Positions 9,821 to 18,807 of a DNA stretch of 64,000 nucleotides are shown here, one piece after another (the stretch's first letter is position 1; the number at the start of each line of letters is the position of its first letter). Position numbers and translations under genes: made by a program. Under the pieces are notes generated by a model. That model worked only from the letters and a program-made list of their open reading frames with translations, searched no databases and was not told the DNA's origin. This DNA comes from Planctopirus ephydatiae (GTDB lineage: Bacteria; Planctomycetota; Planctomycetia; Planctomycetales; Planctomycetaceae): NCBI RefSeq assembly GCF_007752345.1, contig NZ_CP036299.1, positions 3,001,501 to 3,065,500 of the forward strand. The letters are read 5' to 3'.

Positions 9821-9829
9821 CCTCTTGTC

Positions 9830-10643
9830 ATGTTGCGATACCTGTTGTTTTTGCTTGTTGCTGCTAGGTCCGTTATTGATGTTTCACTGTCGGCGCAGGC
9901 TCGGGAAGCCGAACTTCCAACACGTGATGGAACACTTCATTTGTTGTCATTTGGCGCTGGGGCACCGATGGAAGGGCCTCCTGTCGACGACCTTTATGGG
10001 CGCGATGCTGGTTTTGTCATCGAGGCCGTGAAGCGTTTACCTTCACCATGGAAACGGGTTGAGACAACGTTTGTTTCCGGGCTGGAATGCATGCCCGAAC
10101 GCTTGCGTACTGAATTGAAACGATTGGGCAAAGATACAAAGCCCGGTGATCTTGTTTTCATTCATGCCAGCACGCATGGAACGACTGAAGATGGTCTGTT
10201 TCGGTTGGATAGCGAGAGCGCAACGATCATTGAAGCAAACGTTCTTACGGGCTGTGTGGCCGAATTGCCATGTCCATCGCTGGTGACGATCGATGCCTGC
10301 GAGGCAGGTGGAGCCGTGCGGAGTCCTTTGCCAAAGCAGAGTGCCTGGTTGCTGGGCTGCTCCGAGACACAATGGACAAGTGGCCAGGGGGGATGATCCG
10401 AAGGTTCCACACGGTTTTCTTGTTCTCGCAATTTGCGAGGCGTTGCGCGGCGATGCCGACTCGGATCACGATGGCTTGGTGACCATCGGTGAGTTGTCCA
10501 AATGGGTCCCGCCGCGACCGACCGACCTGGCCGGAGAAATTCTCGAACAGGAAGACGTGGTGGTACTACCATGTGACCTTGCCGAACTGCCGCTCACACG
10601 CACTGTGCCGGGCGAACATAAGCCACTGTGGACGGCGAAATAG
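9830..10643 (+). pseudogene. Caspase-like (clan CD, C14-type) peptidase, frameshifted at a G6 run
   Basis: Starting from ATG 9830 there is a signal-like N-terminus (MLRYLLFLLVAA) and a caspase-like domain. DLVFIHASTHG carries the catalytic His at 116, and LVTIDACEAGG carries the catalytic Cys at 157. The frame ends at TGA 10394-10396 just after a run of six G (10387-10392). If one G is removed, reading continues without a break through DDPKVPHGFLVLAICEAL, an EF-hand/dockerin-like DADSDHDGLVTIGEL, and on to TAG 10641-10643, giving about 270 residues. Both catalytic residues precede the shift, so a shortened active protein cannot be excluded. A sequencing error, a true null mutation, or slippage at the homopolymer would all look the same. 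Confidence 0.75.
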
Positions 10644-10692
10644 ACAGAATCTTGGTATCCGAAAGGCCATCAACCCGTTTTCGAGTCCTTCA

Positions 10693-11562
10693 TCAAGCCC
10701 CTGAATTCTTCCAGCCCTGCTTCAGCTTGCGAATATGTTCCGGAGTGGAGCCGCAGCAGGCGCCGATGATTTGTGCTGGCCAGGTTCGGGCGTTCTGCAG
10801 GTAGCCATTGGGGTCGGTTGTGTCGGTGTTGACCCAGCCTTGTTCTTCATCCACGTGGCCGATGTTGCCGTAGGCCATTACAGGGAATTCTTCCCCACAG
10901 ACGGCACGTAACTCCCTCAGTGGCTGGGCAAGGGTATGAGCCGGCATGCAATTCACACCGAGTGCACTGACGCCGAGGGGCATGAGGATTTCGGCGGCAT
11001 AAGTCAGTGACTCACCTGAGAGAATGCGACCGTTTACATCACAAACAAAACTGACCCACGTTGGCAGGCCGGTCGCCACTGCGATCCTGGCGGCAACCTC
11101 GGCTTCGCGGATGCAGTTCATGGTCTCGATGAGCAGTACGTCAACGCCACCCTCCACCAGATGCTCAATACGCTCAGAATGCTCGTCGAGGCACGCGTCG
11201 GCGGGAGGCACAAGCTCTGGCCGATAGCAATCTTCAAGCGTAGAGAGTGAGCCGGCTACGATCGTGGATCTTCCGAACTCCGCGACTGCCTCTTTAGCCG
11301 TCGCCACCGCGCGCAACGTTAGCTCGAGGGCGGAGAAGTTCTTGGCAGCCAGAGCCCGGCGGTTGGTGCGAAAGGTATTGGTCGTGATAACATCTGCGCC
11401 GGCATTCAGGTAATCGAGATGAACCTGTCGAAGAACACTCAGCCCTGCGTCCGTGGTCAGCGCATTGGCCGACCACAAAGGCAAGCCTGTGTCCACGCCA
11501 CGGCGGTTGAGTTCGGTGCCGGTGGCCCCATCAAGCAAGAGACGTTTCGAGTTCACGATCAA
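10693..11562 (-). CDS. Homocysteine S-methyltransferase family protein
   Basis: A zinc-dependent methyltransferase of the MmuM/BHMT/MetH N-terminal type that transfers a methyl group to homocysteine. The 289-residue barrel shows LLLDGATGTELNRRG at the start, DVITTNTFRTNRRAL, the zinc ligand Cys205 in GVNCMP, and the second pair Cys269-Cys270 in GACCGSTPEHI, in the standard order. The methyl donor (S-methylmethionine, betaine or other) cannot be told from sequence. It stands 28 bases upstream-facing from the acetylesterase gene on the same strand, and the two may be co-transcribed, although no functional link is evident. Confidence 0.88.
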   Translation of the reverse strand: MIVNSKRLLLDGATGTELNRRGVDTGLPLWSANALTTDAGLSVLRQVHLDYLNAGADVITTNTFRTNRRALAAKNFSALELTLRAVATAKEAVAEFGRSTIVAGSLSTLEDCYRPELVPPADACLDEHSERIEHLVEGGVDVLLIETMNCIREAEVAARIAVATGLPTWVSFVCDVNGRILSGESLTYAAEILMPLGVSALGVNCMPAHTLAQPLRELRAVCGEEFPVMAYGNIGHVDEEQGWVNTDTTDPNGYLQNARTWPAQIIGACCGSTPEHIRKLKQGWKNSGA

Positions 11563-11590
11563 ATTTAGACCTGAAACAGTTCAAAAACCG

Positions 11591-13408
11591 CTATTCCCGG
11601 TTTGCTTTAAGCAGTTTGAGATTCGCTTCCGCAAAAGCCTTGCCCATTTGAGCAAAGATTTTGGCGCTTCCGAAGTAGTGGTAGCCGCCGTTGGATGCAC
11701 CCTGAAGTGCTTCTCTGTCTTTCGGTGAAAGGACTTCCTCCAAAGCGAGGTCGAGCTTCTTCTGATCCGCTTTGGTGATGCCCTCAATCCATGCATCGAG
11801 AGCTGCATAATGCTCAGGCGTCTCTGGTGAGTATTGATCGTTGGCATAGATCGCCAGGACGTTCTTCCCCTTCTTCAGATATTGAGCCTGCTCTTTATCG
11901 AGGACGATGGAACCGTATTGCGGCTTGTCTTGCCACCAAATGTAGGTATGTATTTTTTGTCCGTTCAAATAAATATGGAATCCTTGTCTGGCCAAAACCG
12001 CGATGCGACACGAATCGAAGTTGAGGTCTTCCACTTCAAAAGTTGTTCGCATCAGCAGGAATTCCCCCTTTCCCCATGTTGAGGGGAACTTGTCCATTTT
12101 AATTCCGCTGTGGTCCCAGACGCCCTTTCCGATGGGCGTTTTTCCCTCCGTCCATTTGCTGTCATCGAAGTCGGGCATGTGCCAATTCTCCATCCCAGCT
12201 GGCAGCGTGATGTCACGGAATCGCCGGGCGTCATATTTTTCCAACTTGTCCTTCTTCTCAGTTGCATCAATCGTAACGAAACGCCAGATCCGTTCCTTTG
12301 GCAGAGGCTTTCCGACTGGCTTCCAGTAATTCTCCCATTTCCATTCGCTGTTAAGAGTTCCATCCGCTTTTAGGGTGTGCGCCGTGCCGACGATATTGTC
12401 ATACTCGCCCTTCTTGGGTTCTGCGGCGGCAATGTCGTGATCCCAGAAGGGAGCTGTCGCGACAGCCACCACATTGCCCTTGAACTCGGGCATGTCGGCC
12501 GGTGTGGCCATGGCCTTACGGAATGCCTCATTTTCACTCTCACCGCCGACTCCCAGCACGCCGATCACGAATGGCAACTTCGGGGCCGACAAGTCTTTGC
12601 GAACATCGCGAATGAAGTGTGACAACAAGCGTGAGTATTCATCATAGTTCCCATTGGGGTAGGTCGTACCATCGACCAAATCGTTAAAGCCCTGGAGCCA
12701 GACAAAACCGGCCAGTTCATAGCCGGCCTTCTCATCATATTTCGGACAGACCCGCTTGGGATCTGCCAAGACCTTTTTCACATGTTCGACCATCATCCAG
12801 TAAAACACACCCGAGGCGGCATCCTTCTCTTCCTGCCATTTTTTCCGGTCTTCGAGTTTGGGAACCCCGTGGGCGCCCTGGGGATACTTATCCCACACTT
12901 CCTGAATCTCCCTGGGCAGCTTGTATGGTCCGGCACTGGGTGGACGGAATTCGGTGTTGAGTGATCTGCCGCCCCAGGCGGTCTTGATAACTAGAATGGG
13001 CTCCTTCAGTTCCTTCTCCATATAGATTCCGAAGGTGAACTCGGGACCGATCTTGCCGCCATCCCTGGTGGGTTGATCTCCACGTGCGCCAAAGCCGGCG
13101 GTCAATTTCCCAAGGCCTTCGCCATTTGCACTGCCATCATAAGGGCCGGTCAAATAGGACATCCAGACCCTGTCACATACTCGTGGAGTTCCATCTGGAT
13201 TGCGCATCTCCTTGAGAATGGGTGCCGTCAGTGGATCCTTGCCGAGATAGTCAAATGTGCTGATTGCGGCATGGCCCTCCATGTTGGACTGGCCCGCCAG
13301 GATGAAAACCTTGAGCGGCTTTCCCTGCGCCGACGCGGTCTTAGGTGAAAAGCCGCAGACGACGGCAAGCAAAATCAGAAACAGTTTTCTGAATCGCGGA
13401 GTGGTCAT
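11591..13408 (-). CDS. Exported sialate O-acetylesterase-like (SASA/SGNH) esterase
   Basis: A 605-residue exported carbohydrate esterase. A Sec signal peptide (KLFLILLAVVCGFSPKTASA) is followed by the SGNH block VFILAGQSNMEG with the nucleophile Ser41, then ILVIKTAWGGRSL and the closing block GFVWLQGFNDL. The middle (about residues 370-510) contains WHMPDFDDSKWTEGKTPIG and a galactose-binding-like jelly roll, a domain often inserted in or attached to these enzymes. It probably removes acetyl groups from sulfated or acidic polysaccharides. The catalytic Asp/His pair near the end was not assigned with certainty. The gene is intact and has no visible partner on its right. Confidence 0.85.
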   Translation of the reverse strand: MTTPRFRKLFLILLAVVCGFSPKTASAQGKPLKVFILAGQSNMEGHAAISTFDYLGKDPLTAPILKEMRNPDGTPRVCDRVWMSYLTGPYDGSANGEGLGKLTAGFGARGDQPTRDGGKIGPEFTFGIYMEKELKEPILVIKTAWGGRSLNTEFRPPSAGPYKLPREIQEVWDKYPQGAHGVPKLEDRKKWQEEKDAASGVFYWMMVEHVKKVLADPKRVCPKYDEKAGYELAGFVWLQGFNDLVDGTTYPNGNYDEYSRLLSHFIRDVRKDLSAPKLPFVIGVLGVGGESENEAFRKAMATPADMPEFKGNVVAVATAPFWDHDIAAAEPKKGEYDNIVGTAHTLKADGTLNSEWKWENYWKPVGKPLPKERIWRFVTIDATEKKDKLEKYDARRFRDITLPAGMENWHMPDFDDSKWTEGKTPIGKGVWDHSGIKMDKFPSTWGKGEFLLMRTTFEVEDLNFDSCRIAVLARQGFHIYLNGQKIHTYIWWQDKPQYGSIVLDKEQAQYLKKGKNVLAIYANDQYSPETPEHYAALDAWIEGITKADQKKLDLALEEVLSPKDREALQGASNGGYHYFGSAKIFAQMGKAFAEANLKLLKANRE

Positions 13409-13501
13409 GGATCGTTCCTTGTAGCGTTGTGGCCGGTCATGAGCCCAATGGTATTCACAGGTCTAGAGTGGTGATTCGATTCACTGAAATCCGCGTGCCT
13501 T

Positions 13502-13648
13502 GATCGCCTGATTCTATTCGGCGACAAAGCAATGCGAAAGGCGGTCAACCAGTGTCTGCTTCACTATCACGCCGAACAACCGTACAAGGGTCTGGGAAAC
13601 GAGCTGATTGATCCGAAGGAACAACCGCCGACACCAGCACCAAAATAG
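13502..13648 (+). pseudogene. C-terminal fragment of an integrase-core transposase
   Basis: A frame without a start reads DRLILFGDKAMRKAVNQCL, LHYHAEQPYKGLGNELI, then a Pro-rich tail to TAG 13646-13648. The HYH-E-x-P-x-K/Q-GL-x-N sequence is the typical end of DDE integrase-core transposases widespread in planctomycetes. The DDE residues themselves are lost; only the last 48 residues remain. Confidence 0.75.
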
Positions 13649-13951
13649 AAAAGACCGAACGACTCGGCGGCCTACTTCCGTTCTATCACCGAACTGCTTG
13701 AGTTAGGACTTTCCTTACATTGAATTTATTAAATGTGCCACGGTCGCTGCTGCGCCCGGCAGGTTGCTGTGTGTTAAGCCCGGTTGAAAATGGTGGCGCG
13801 ACCCTGTTGACAAAGCCGTTCCGAATGTCCGTCGACCCTAGGACGGGCTGTTGGGTGGAGGTGACCTCACTTATCCTGCCAGCGTACTGGTGTGCGACTC
13901 ATTAGAGCGGATGGGGACTTGACGACAGATATCTCAACTCTCGACCATCTA
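13649..13951 (+). other. Non-coding stretch after the transposase fragment
   Basis: About 300 bases with no supported gene. The first 60 bases are probably the remaining 3' end of the decayed transposase element; the rest has no recognised feature. Confidence 0.4.
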
Positions 13952-14509
13952 GCAATGGACTTCGATCCCCTGCCACCCCCCGATGCCTTCGAGCCGCAGT
14001 GCTGGTCGTGTCTCCAGTCGACCGTGCATCGCGGCATGGAACTGAACGGCGTGGGTCAGCTCCCCTGGTGCCACGATTGCTGGGATCGCATTCCGCCAGC
14101 ACAGCGGATCACGCTGATGCAGTCCTATCTGAAGTTCCTTCAGGACTGCGGATCCGAGGTGGCCCAGCGGAAAGAGGACATGCACCATGCGGTAATTCAC
14201 CTGGTGCGGATGGCGATTGCCAAGCTGATGGCGACGCCGGACGAAGGCAGCGGAATGTTCAACTTTCACACGCGGAACTGCTCACTCCCATTTCCCCTTC
14301 GGACACTTCTCTGTCGCCATGGCCAGCTTGTTTTGCAGGCCGCCCTTTTTGTCGTTGCACTCGCAGCCACACTGAGCGCAGGCCTTGTTGACGGGAATCG
14401 CCATGCCGGGCATCGACCGACGCGCGAACATCTCGGCCAGTCTCTTCGAGGAGCCTTTGAGGTTCCTGGCGGCGTTGGCGACGGCGGCGTACATGGGATG
14501 TACCAATGA
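13952..14509 (+). CDS. Hypothetical Cys-rich protein with a CxxC...CxxC pair
   Basis: From ATG 13952 the protein begins MDFDPLPPPDAFEPQ and has CWSCLQSTVH and, 21 residues on, WCHDCW, a spacing that suits a zinc ribbon, followed by a helical region ending near ATPDEGSGMF. Beyond about 14280 the frame runs antisense to a second plausible gene on the minus strand, and the composition there (LFVVALAATLSAGL) looks like antisense translation, so the true 3' end or the frame may be disturbed. An in-frame ATG at 13892 is also possible. Function unknown. The first 110 residues are the believable part. Confidence 0.4.
   Translation, partial: AMDFDPLPPPDAFEPQCWSCLQSTVHRGMELNGVGQLPWCHDCWDRIPPAQRITLMQSYLKFLQDCGSEVAQRKEDMHHAVIHLVRMAIAKLMATPDEGSGMFNFHTRNCSLPFPLRTLLCRHGQLVLQAALFVVALAATLSAGLVDGNRHAGHRPTREHLGQSLRGAFEVPGGVGDGGVHGMYQ
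14282..14494 (-). CDS. Small Cys-rich protein with a C..CGC...CP.GKW tail
   Basis: From ATG 14494 this encodes 70 residues: MYAAVANAARNLKGSSKRL, then CAQCGCECNDKKGG, then LAMATEKCPKGKWE at the very end. The pattern CxxCGC...K...CPxGKW at a C-terminus is one I recognise from small zinc-binding phage and hypothetical proteins, which favours this strand as coding. An alternative TTG start lies at 14506. No clear Shine-Dalgarno site is visible. It overlaps the tail of the plus-strand ORF at 13952-14509; at most one can be coding there. Confidence 0.45.
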   Translation of the reverse strand: MYAAVANAARNLKGSSKRLAEMFARRSMPGMAIPVNKACAQCGCECNDKKGGLQNKLAMATEKCPKGKWE

Positions 14510-14544
14510 AAAAAGCCCGTCATCTCTTGGAGAGATGCGGGCTT
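14509..14544 (-). terminator. Hairpin followed by U6 on the minus strand
   Basis: Arms AAGCCCG (14513-14519) and CGGGCTT (14538-14544) enclose CATCTC (14521-14526) and GAGATG (14532-14537), with one bulged T and a 5-base loop. Read on the minus strand the stem runs directly into six Ts (14509-14514), the form of an intrinsic terminator. It sits 14 bases before the minus-strand ATG at 14494, so it ends a transcript coming from the right, or attenuates transcription of the small Cys-rich ORF. Confidence 0.7.
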
Positions 14545-14800
14545 CGGTGGTTCCGACAGCGGACGGACACAGGGAATGTGCGGCTGAGTTTTCGTGTTTC
14601 CGTGCACTCCGTCAACAGATGTTACGGACTTTTATCGACTTGTAGGGAGGATGGGCCTTTTAGTCTCGCCACACCTTGACAGCATTTTCCTCTGCCCGCC
14701 TATCCGTGGTTTTCAGAATTGAGTAATCTGAACGCTCGTACCCTGTGTTGTCGCCCTCAAGCGAACAGACGAAACCACTCACGAGATCGCTGGGAACGAA

Positions 14801-15010
14801 ATGATCCAGTATTGCTGCGTAATCATGTTGTTGTGTGTCATGGGATGTGCTGACAGTTCCCCTGAGCCTCAAGAAGTGCTTGAGAAAAGCCGTAGGACCA
14901 CGGCTGAGGTAGAGACGAAACTTGAAGCAATTCAGAAATCCACCGATGAGAGCAAGGCGAAGATCGAAGCCATGAGGCCGAACCCACCAGACCCCACCGA
15001 CATTAAGTAG
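14801..15010 (+). CDS. Small lipoprotein with a coiled-coil body
   Basis: A 69-residue protein with a lipobox: MIQYCCVIMLLCVMGC, the last Cys being at position 16 in the context CVMGC. It is then expected to be lipidated and membrane-anchored. The rest (about residues 20-58) is charged and helical (LEKSRRTTAEVETKLEAIQ), likely a short coiled coil, with a Pro-rich end. GGGA precedes the start. No family is recognised. A decayed IS5-type element begins 10 bases downstream. Confidence 0.55.
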   Translation: MIQYCCVIMLLCVMGCADSSPEPQEVLEKSRRTTAEVETKLEAIQKSTDESKAKIEAMRPNPPDPTDIK

Positions 15011-15020
15011 AAGTTCGTCA

Positions 15021-15232
15021 GTGCCGCAGCCGCGGCGGACTGACCACGACAGTGCATGCAACGGTGGATGGCCGTGGCCGGTTGTTGAAATTGATTCTCA
15101 CTCCGGGATAGGCAGGCGACGCCCCTCGTTCCTTTTTTTGGGGGGAGAACAGTTGCTGAAGGGCGTTAGTGCGAACCACGTGCTGGCCGACGCTGCCTAC
15201 GACAGCGACCCCATGCGACGGGCGTGGGTCCC
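15021..15232 (+). mobile_element. Decayed IS5-type transposase fragment
   Basis: Broken frames read VHATVDGRGRLLKLILT and, after a shift, GEQLLKGVSANHVLADAAY. They match, piece for piece, the two minus-strand IS5-type remnants at 27437-28106 and 31702-32170 (LTTKVHAAVDGRGRLLKLIL; KLLVGLCENHVLADAAYD). Only the central DDE region survives, with a stop and an indel. Ends and terminal repeats are not recognisable. Confidence 0.7.
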
Positions 15233-15304
15233 CTCAATCAAATCCACGTGGGGCGTTGTTTTCCAAGGGAGCGACGCGTTTTGAGTCAATAGCCGACAGC
15301 AGAG

Positions 15305-15363
15305 AGTCGAGAGCTGGAAACGGCCGTCTTTCTGGTGTTTCGGCTGATTTCCGACTCTCGACT
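15305..15363. repeat. Imperfect inverted repeat upstream of a DUF1559 gene
   Basis: AGTCGAGAG-CT-GGAAA (15305-15320) faces TTTCC-GA-CTCTCGACT (15348-15363), giving 14 of 16 paired positions around a 27-base loop. No T-run follows on either strand. It may be a transcript leader structure or a remnant of the adjacent mobile element. Confidence 0.5.
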
Positions 15364-15535
15364 GGTAAGCCAATTTCAAGTGACCGATGGCCCTGATCGA
15401 ATTCGCCTTTTTTTAGATGAGGATTTTTCAGGCTTTTTTTCAGAGAAAAGAATGTTTATATTTTCACTTGTGTTTCCGGGACTCTCATTGTCCTGTTCGA
15501 TGTTTCCCTTGTTCCCCTCTGATCAGGACTACCCT

Positions 15536-16543
15536 ATGAGTCTCTCTCGTCGTCACGGCTTCACGTTGATTGAACTCCTCGTGGTTATCGCTATTATCGC
15601 GATCCTGATCGCTCTGTTGCTTCCGGCGGTCCAGCAGGCCCGCGAGGCCGCTCGCCGTACCCAGTGCAAGAACAACTTCAAGCAGATCGGGCTGTCTCTT
15701 CACAACTATCACGATACCTTCAATGGCTTCCCGCTGGGTGTCACCACCGGCCAGCCGGGTGGTTGGGGTCATTCCTTCTGGCTTGGACTGCTTCCTTACG
15801 CGGATCAGGCTCCGCTCTTCAATTCGCTGACCTTCAATGGTGCGCACGTGGGCTACACAGGTGCCGGGGTAGGTCAAAGCTTCAACGGCCCGCTTGTCCG
15901 CGGGTTAGTGCTCCCCTATCTGGCGTGTCCATCGAGTCCCATACCGGACCGGAAAGACACTGGCGCTGGCATTGTGACTCAAATCTCTCACTATGCTGGG
16001 ATTGCCGGAGCAGTCGATGATGCTGCTGGAACCGTCAACGGCTTTTTTAACACCATTCCATCGCTGAATAGCGATAACTGCTGTTCGTGTACAGCGCAAG
16101 GGATTCACGCCCTCGGTGGCTCCTTGCTACCAAACAGGTCACTGAACTTCAGGGACATGACCGATGGAACCAGTAATGTCGCAATGGTCAGCGAGCAATC
16201 GGATTTTGGCAAGAACGCCTCGAACCAGCCGGTGGTCATCACAAACAATCACGGCTGGATGATGGGAACTGACACCACGTCACAGACTGGTAGCAGCCGT
16301 CGTTTCAACCTGACCACAGTTCGTTATGCTCCGAACGCCGTCAAACAAGTCGGTGCGGTTGGCGGGCTGCCGGGCGTGTGCAATAACGACGGGGCCAACA
16401 ACGGGATCTACTCGCCGCACGTTGGCGGGGTCCATGTGCTGCTGGCGGATGGTACGGTTCGCTTCATCAGTGATAACATCGACCTCACCAATCTGAAGCG
16501 GCTCATGACGCGTAGCGACGGTGGAACTCTGAGCGAATTCTAA
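15536..16543 (+). CDS. DUF1559 protein with type IV prepilin-like N-terminus
   Basis: A 335-residue member of the planctomycete DUF1559 family. The N-terminus [17 protein letters not shown] is a prepilin peptidase site (cleavage after G) followed by the pilin hydrophobic helix and [16 protein letters not shown]. The globular part has [11 protein letters not shown], a [13 protein letters not shown] block and the C-terminal signature [16 protein letters not shown]. These proteins are thought to form pseudopilin-like surface or secretion structures, but the role is not proven. The start at 15536 puts the prepilin motif at the correct distance; longer in-frame starts upstream would not. It is followed 98 bases later by a lipoprotein gene, the same pairing as at 49355-50818. 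Confidence 0.9.
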   Translation: MSLSRRHGFTLIELLVVIAIIAILIALLLPAVQQAREAARRTQCKNNFKQIGLSLHNYHDTFNGFPLGVTTGQPGGWGHSFWLGLLPYADQAPLFNSLTFNGAHVGYTGAGVGQSFNGPLVRGLVLPYLACPSSPIPDRKDTGAGIVTQISHYAGIAGAVDDAAGTVNGFFNTIPSLNSDNCCSCTAQGIHALGGSLLPNRSLNFRDMTDGTSNVAMVSEQSDFGKNASNQPVVITNNHGWMMGTDTTSQTGSSRRFNLTTVRYAPNAVKQVGAVGGLPGVCNNDGANNGIYSPHVGGVHVLLADGTVRFISDNIDLTNLKRLMTRSDGGTLSEF

Positions 16544-16641
16544 TCGCCGAACCGTCCGCGTTTGCCTGAAACAACGTCCTGCTTCGTGTCGTCACAAAGT
16601 CCGACGTTTTCAGTACCACTTCCGAGGAATACATCACTCAC

Positions 16642-17109
16642 ATGAATCTCGCCATGAACTCACCGATGATTCGCCTCCTGATGGTGGGCCTCCTCCTGAC
16701 GATTGCTGGATGTGGAAGCAGCAATCTCCCCGCCGGAACAACCGGAACTGTTCGCGGCACTGTGACCTACAACGGGAAGCCCGTTCCCGAAGGCTCCACG
16801 GTGATTTTCGTACGCGAGAAGGACGGTTTGCTTGCCTCCGGGGTCACTGATTCCAGTGGTGATTACCGGCTGCGCATGCGCGACGGCTTGAAGATCGTTA
16901 CCGGAAGTTATCGCGTTTCCGTGACTCCTCCAGTCGTGGAAGCGACACTAAATCAGGATGAGATTATGAAGCTGCAACAGGGTGGCAAACTCCCCGTTCC
17001 CGCAGCGGTCAAGGAAGTCCCGCTGAAATACCGCAGTCCGGAAGGCTCGAAACTTGTCTGTGATGTCAAAGATGGATCGAATAGCTTTGACATTGACATG
17101 AAGGACTGA
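16642..17109 (+). CDS. Lipoprotein with a carboxypeptidase-regulatory-like domain
   Basis: A 155-residue lipoprotein. The lipobox IAGC ends the signal peptide near residue 24. The body (TGTVRGTVTYNGKPVPEGST, then SSGDYRLRM and a closing SYRVSVTPP) is the seven-stranded transthyretin/carboxypeptidase regulatory-like fold that follows DUF1559 genes in planctomycetes. It probably sits in the outer membrane or periplasm beside the DUF1559 product. The ATG at 16642 is assumed; an ATG at 16654 is also possible. Confidence 0.8.
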   Translation: MNLAMNSPMIRLLMVGLLLTIAGCGSSNLPAGTTGTVRGTVTYNGKPVPEGSTVIFVREKDGLLASGVTDSSGDYRLRMRDGLKIVTGSYRVSVTPPVVEATLNQDEIMKLQQGGKLPVPAAVKEVPLKYRSPEGSKLVCDVKDGSNSFDIDMKD

Positions 17110-17712
17110 CGGGTTCAGCTGATCGCCCGATCTAAACAGCAGCTTTCGGGCCTCGATCAGGAAACCACTCTGTTCTGACCATTGCAGTTCTCTTTGAAGA
17201 TGTTCGCCATCGAGCGATTGACTGAACATCCTCAGCGACTTTGCCAATTCGTGCAATCAGGACCGCTCTGGATCAGGGAATGCCCTGCGCCGCAGATCGA
17301 GTGCCAGCAGCGACAGATCCGTGTGCCGCCTTGTTCCAGGGTTCGGACTTCAGAATTCCCAAAAGGTCGCGTTCGGCAACCGCGTCTACCCTGCTATTGC
17401 AAGCCAGGTTGAAGGTGGTGCTGCGGTCCGGGCGACGATAATGGGGCGGTGGTAGACTCGGCCGATCTGATCAAGAAAACGGGGTTTCTCCGCCACATCG
17501 CTAGAATTGCGGTGAGGCTGGCGGTGACGGACGCACGTCAGGTCTCGACTGTGAAGAATGTGGCATAGCACGTAGGCCCGTTGCGGTGTGGCAAGGGTTC
17601 CAACCACCGATCTGTCGCACCTCGTTTGACGGGCTGACGCATCGGAGTTGACAAGTCCATGCCGCACCGCCAATCTGCGGTAATCATTTCACTGTCACCC
17701 GGAGTTTCCACC
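17110..17712. other. About 600 bases without a recognised gene
   Basis: Short open frames exist on both strands but none shows a family motif, a good ribosome site or a sensible start. The composition is ordinary. It may hold decayed sequence; nothing specific is recognised. The promoter for the propeller gene at 17713 should be near the right end. Confidence 0.4.
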
Positions 17713-18807
17713 ATGTCTGCTGCCGAGAATGCGCTCTCTCGTCGTGAATTCCTTGCCACATCTGCGGCAGCCAGCGTTGCCATCGTTGGTGCGCCGGCGG
17801 TCATCACCGCACAAAAGACCGAGAAACCGCTCATTGTCGGGGAAGGGGATTACAAGTACGAAGTCCAGCACGATTGGCCGCAGTTGCCGAAGGAGTATTC
17901 GTGGCAGACGACACACAACGTCGCGGTCGACAAAGCGGGCAATCTCTATGTCATCCATGAAGGCCGGGCGGCTCTTAAAGATCATCCGTCGATTTTCGTC
18001 TTCGACAGCGAAGGCAAATTCATCCGCGCTTTCGGCAGCCAGTTCCAGGGGGGCGGTCACGGGATTGAAATCCGCAGTGAAGGGAATGAAGAGTTTCTTT
18101 ATGTCTGCGCCTATCAGATGAAGAAAACGTTCGCCAAGATGACTCTGAAGGGTGAGACCGTCTGGCAGCAGTACGCGCCGATGATGTCGGGCGTGTATGC
18201 CGCTGAAGAAGACACCAACCCGACCGGGACATGGGGTCGCAATCGGTTCATGCCAACGAACTTTGCGTTCCTCGACGATGGCGGATTTCTGCTCGTCGAT
18301 GGTTACGGTGCGTTTTATGTGCACCGATACGACAACGCCGGCAAGTGGGTTTCGTGCTTCGGTGGCGCGGGGGGTGGCGAAGGGAAATTCAACACGCCGC
18401 ACGGCGTCTGGGTCGACAACCGCGCCGGTCGCGAATCATCCATCGTGGTGTGCGACCGGGCCAATCATGCCCTGCAATACTTCACCATGGATGGGAAGTA
18501 CAAGGAAACGCTCAAGGGTTACGGTCTCCCGGCCAACTGCGAGACATGGAAAAACCTGCTGCTCGTCCCCGAACTGCATGCCCGTGTGACGTTGCTCAAC
18601 GAGAAGAATGAAGTCGTGGCACGGCTGGGTGACGACGTGGCACGCGTCACCGGCAAGGACGGCGGGAAAATCCGCGGCGATGCGGCCCAGTGGCAGGCCG
18701 GCAAGTTCGTCCATCCGCACGATGCGTGTTTCGCCGCCGATGGCAGCATCTTCGTCGCTGAATGGGTCGCCACCGGCCGGATTTCCAAGCTCAAGCGGCT
18801 GGCATAA
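17713..18807 (+). CDS. Tat-exported NHL/six-bladed beta-propeller protein
   Basis: A 364-residue exported propeller. The Tat signal reads LSRREFLATSAAASVAIVGA. Repeating blades are visible: HNVAVDKAGNLYVIHEG, PSIFVFDSEGKFIRAFGSQ, NFAFLDDGGFLLVDGYGAF, CFGGAGGGEGKFNTPHGVWV, and HDACFAADGSIFVAEWVATG. Such proteins bind ligands or act as peptidyl-alpha-hydroxyglycine lyase-like or lactonase-like enzymes; no catalytic site was assigned. The ATG at 17713 is preferred to an upstream in-frame ATG at 17659 because it has CCGGAG before it and sits correctly for the Tat motif. It stands alone and faces the fused regulator gene. Confidence 0.82.
   Translation: MSAAENALSRREFLATSAAASVAIVGAPAVITAQKTEKPLIVGEGDYKYEVQHDWPQLPKEYSWQTTHNVAVDKAGNLYVIHEGRAALKDHPSIFVFDSEGKFIRAFGSQFQGGGHGIEIRSEGNEEFLYVCAYQMKKTFAKMTLKGETVWQQYAPMMSGVYAAEEDTNPTGTWGRNRFMPTNFAFLDDGGFLLVDGYGAFYVHRYDNAGKWVSCFGGAGGGEGKFNTPHGVWVDNRAGRESSIVVCDRANHALQYFTMDGKYKETLKGYGLPANCETWKNLLLVPELHARVTLLNEKNEVVARLGDDVARVTGKDGGKIRGDAAQWQAGKFVHPHDACFAADGSIFVAEWVATGRISKLKRLA

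Noticed and set aside
17695-18402. Minus-strand frame of 235 codons over the NHL propeller
   Set aside because: The plus strand has a Tat signal, ribosome site and repeat blades; the minus frame has none.
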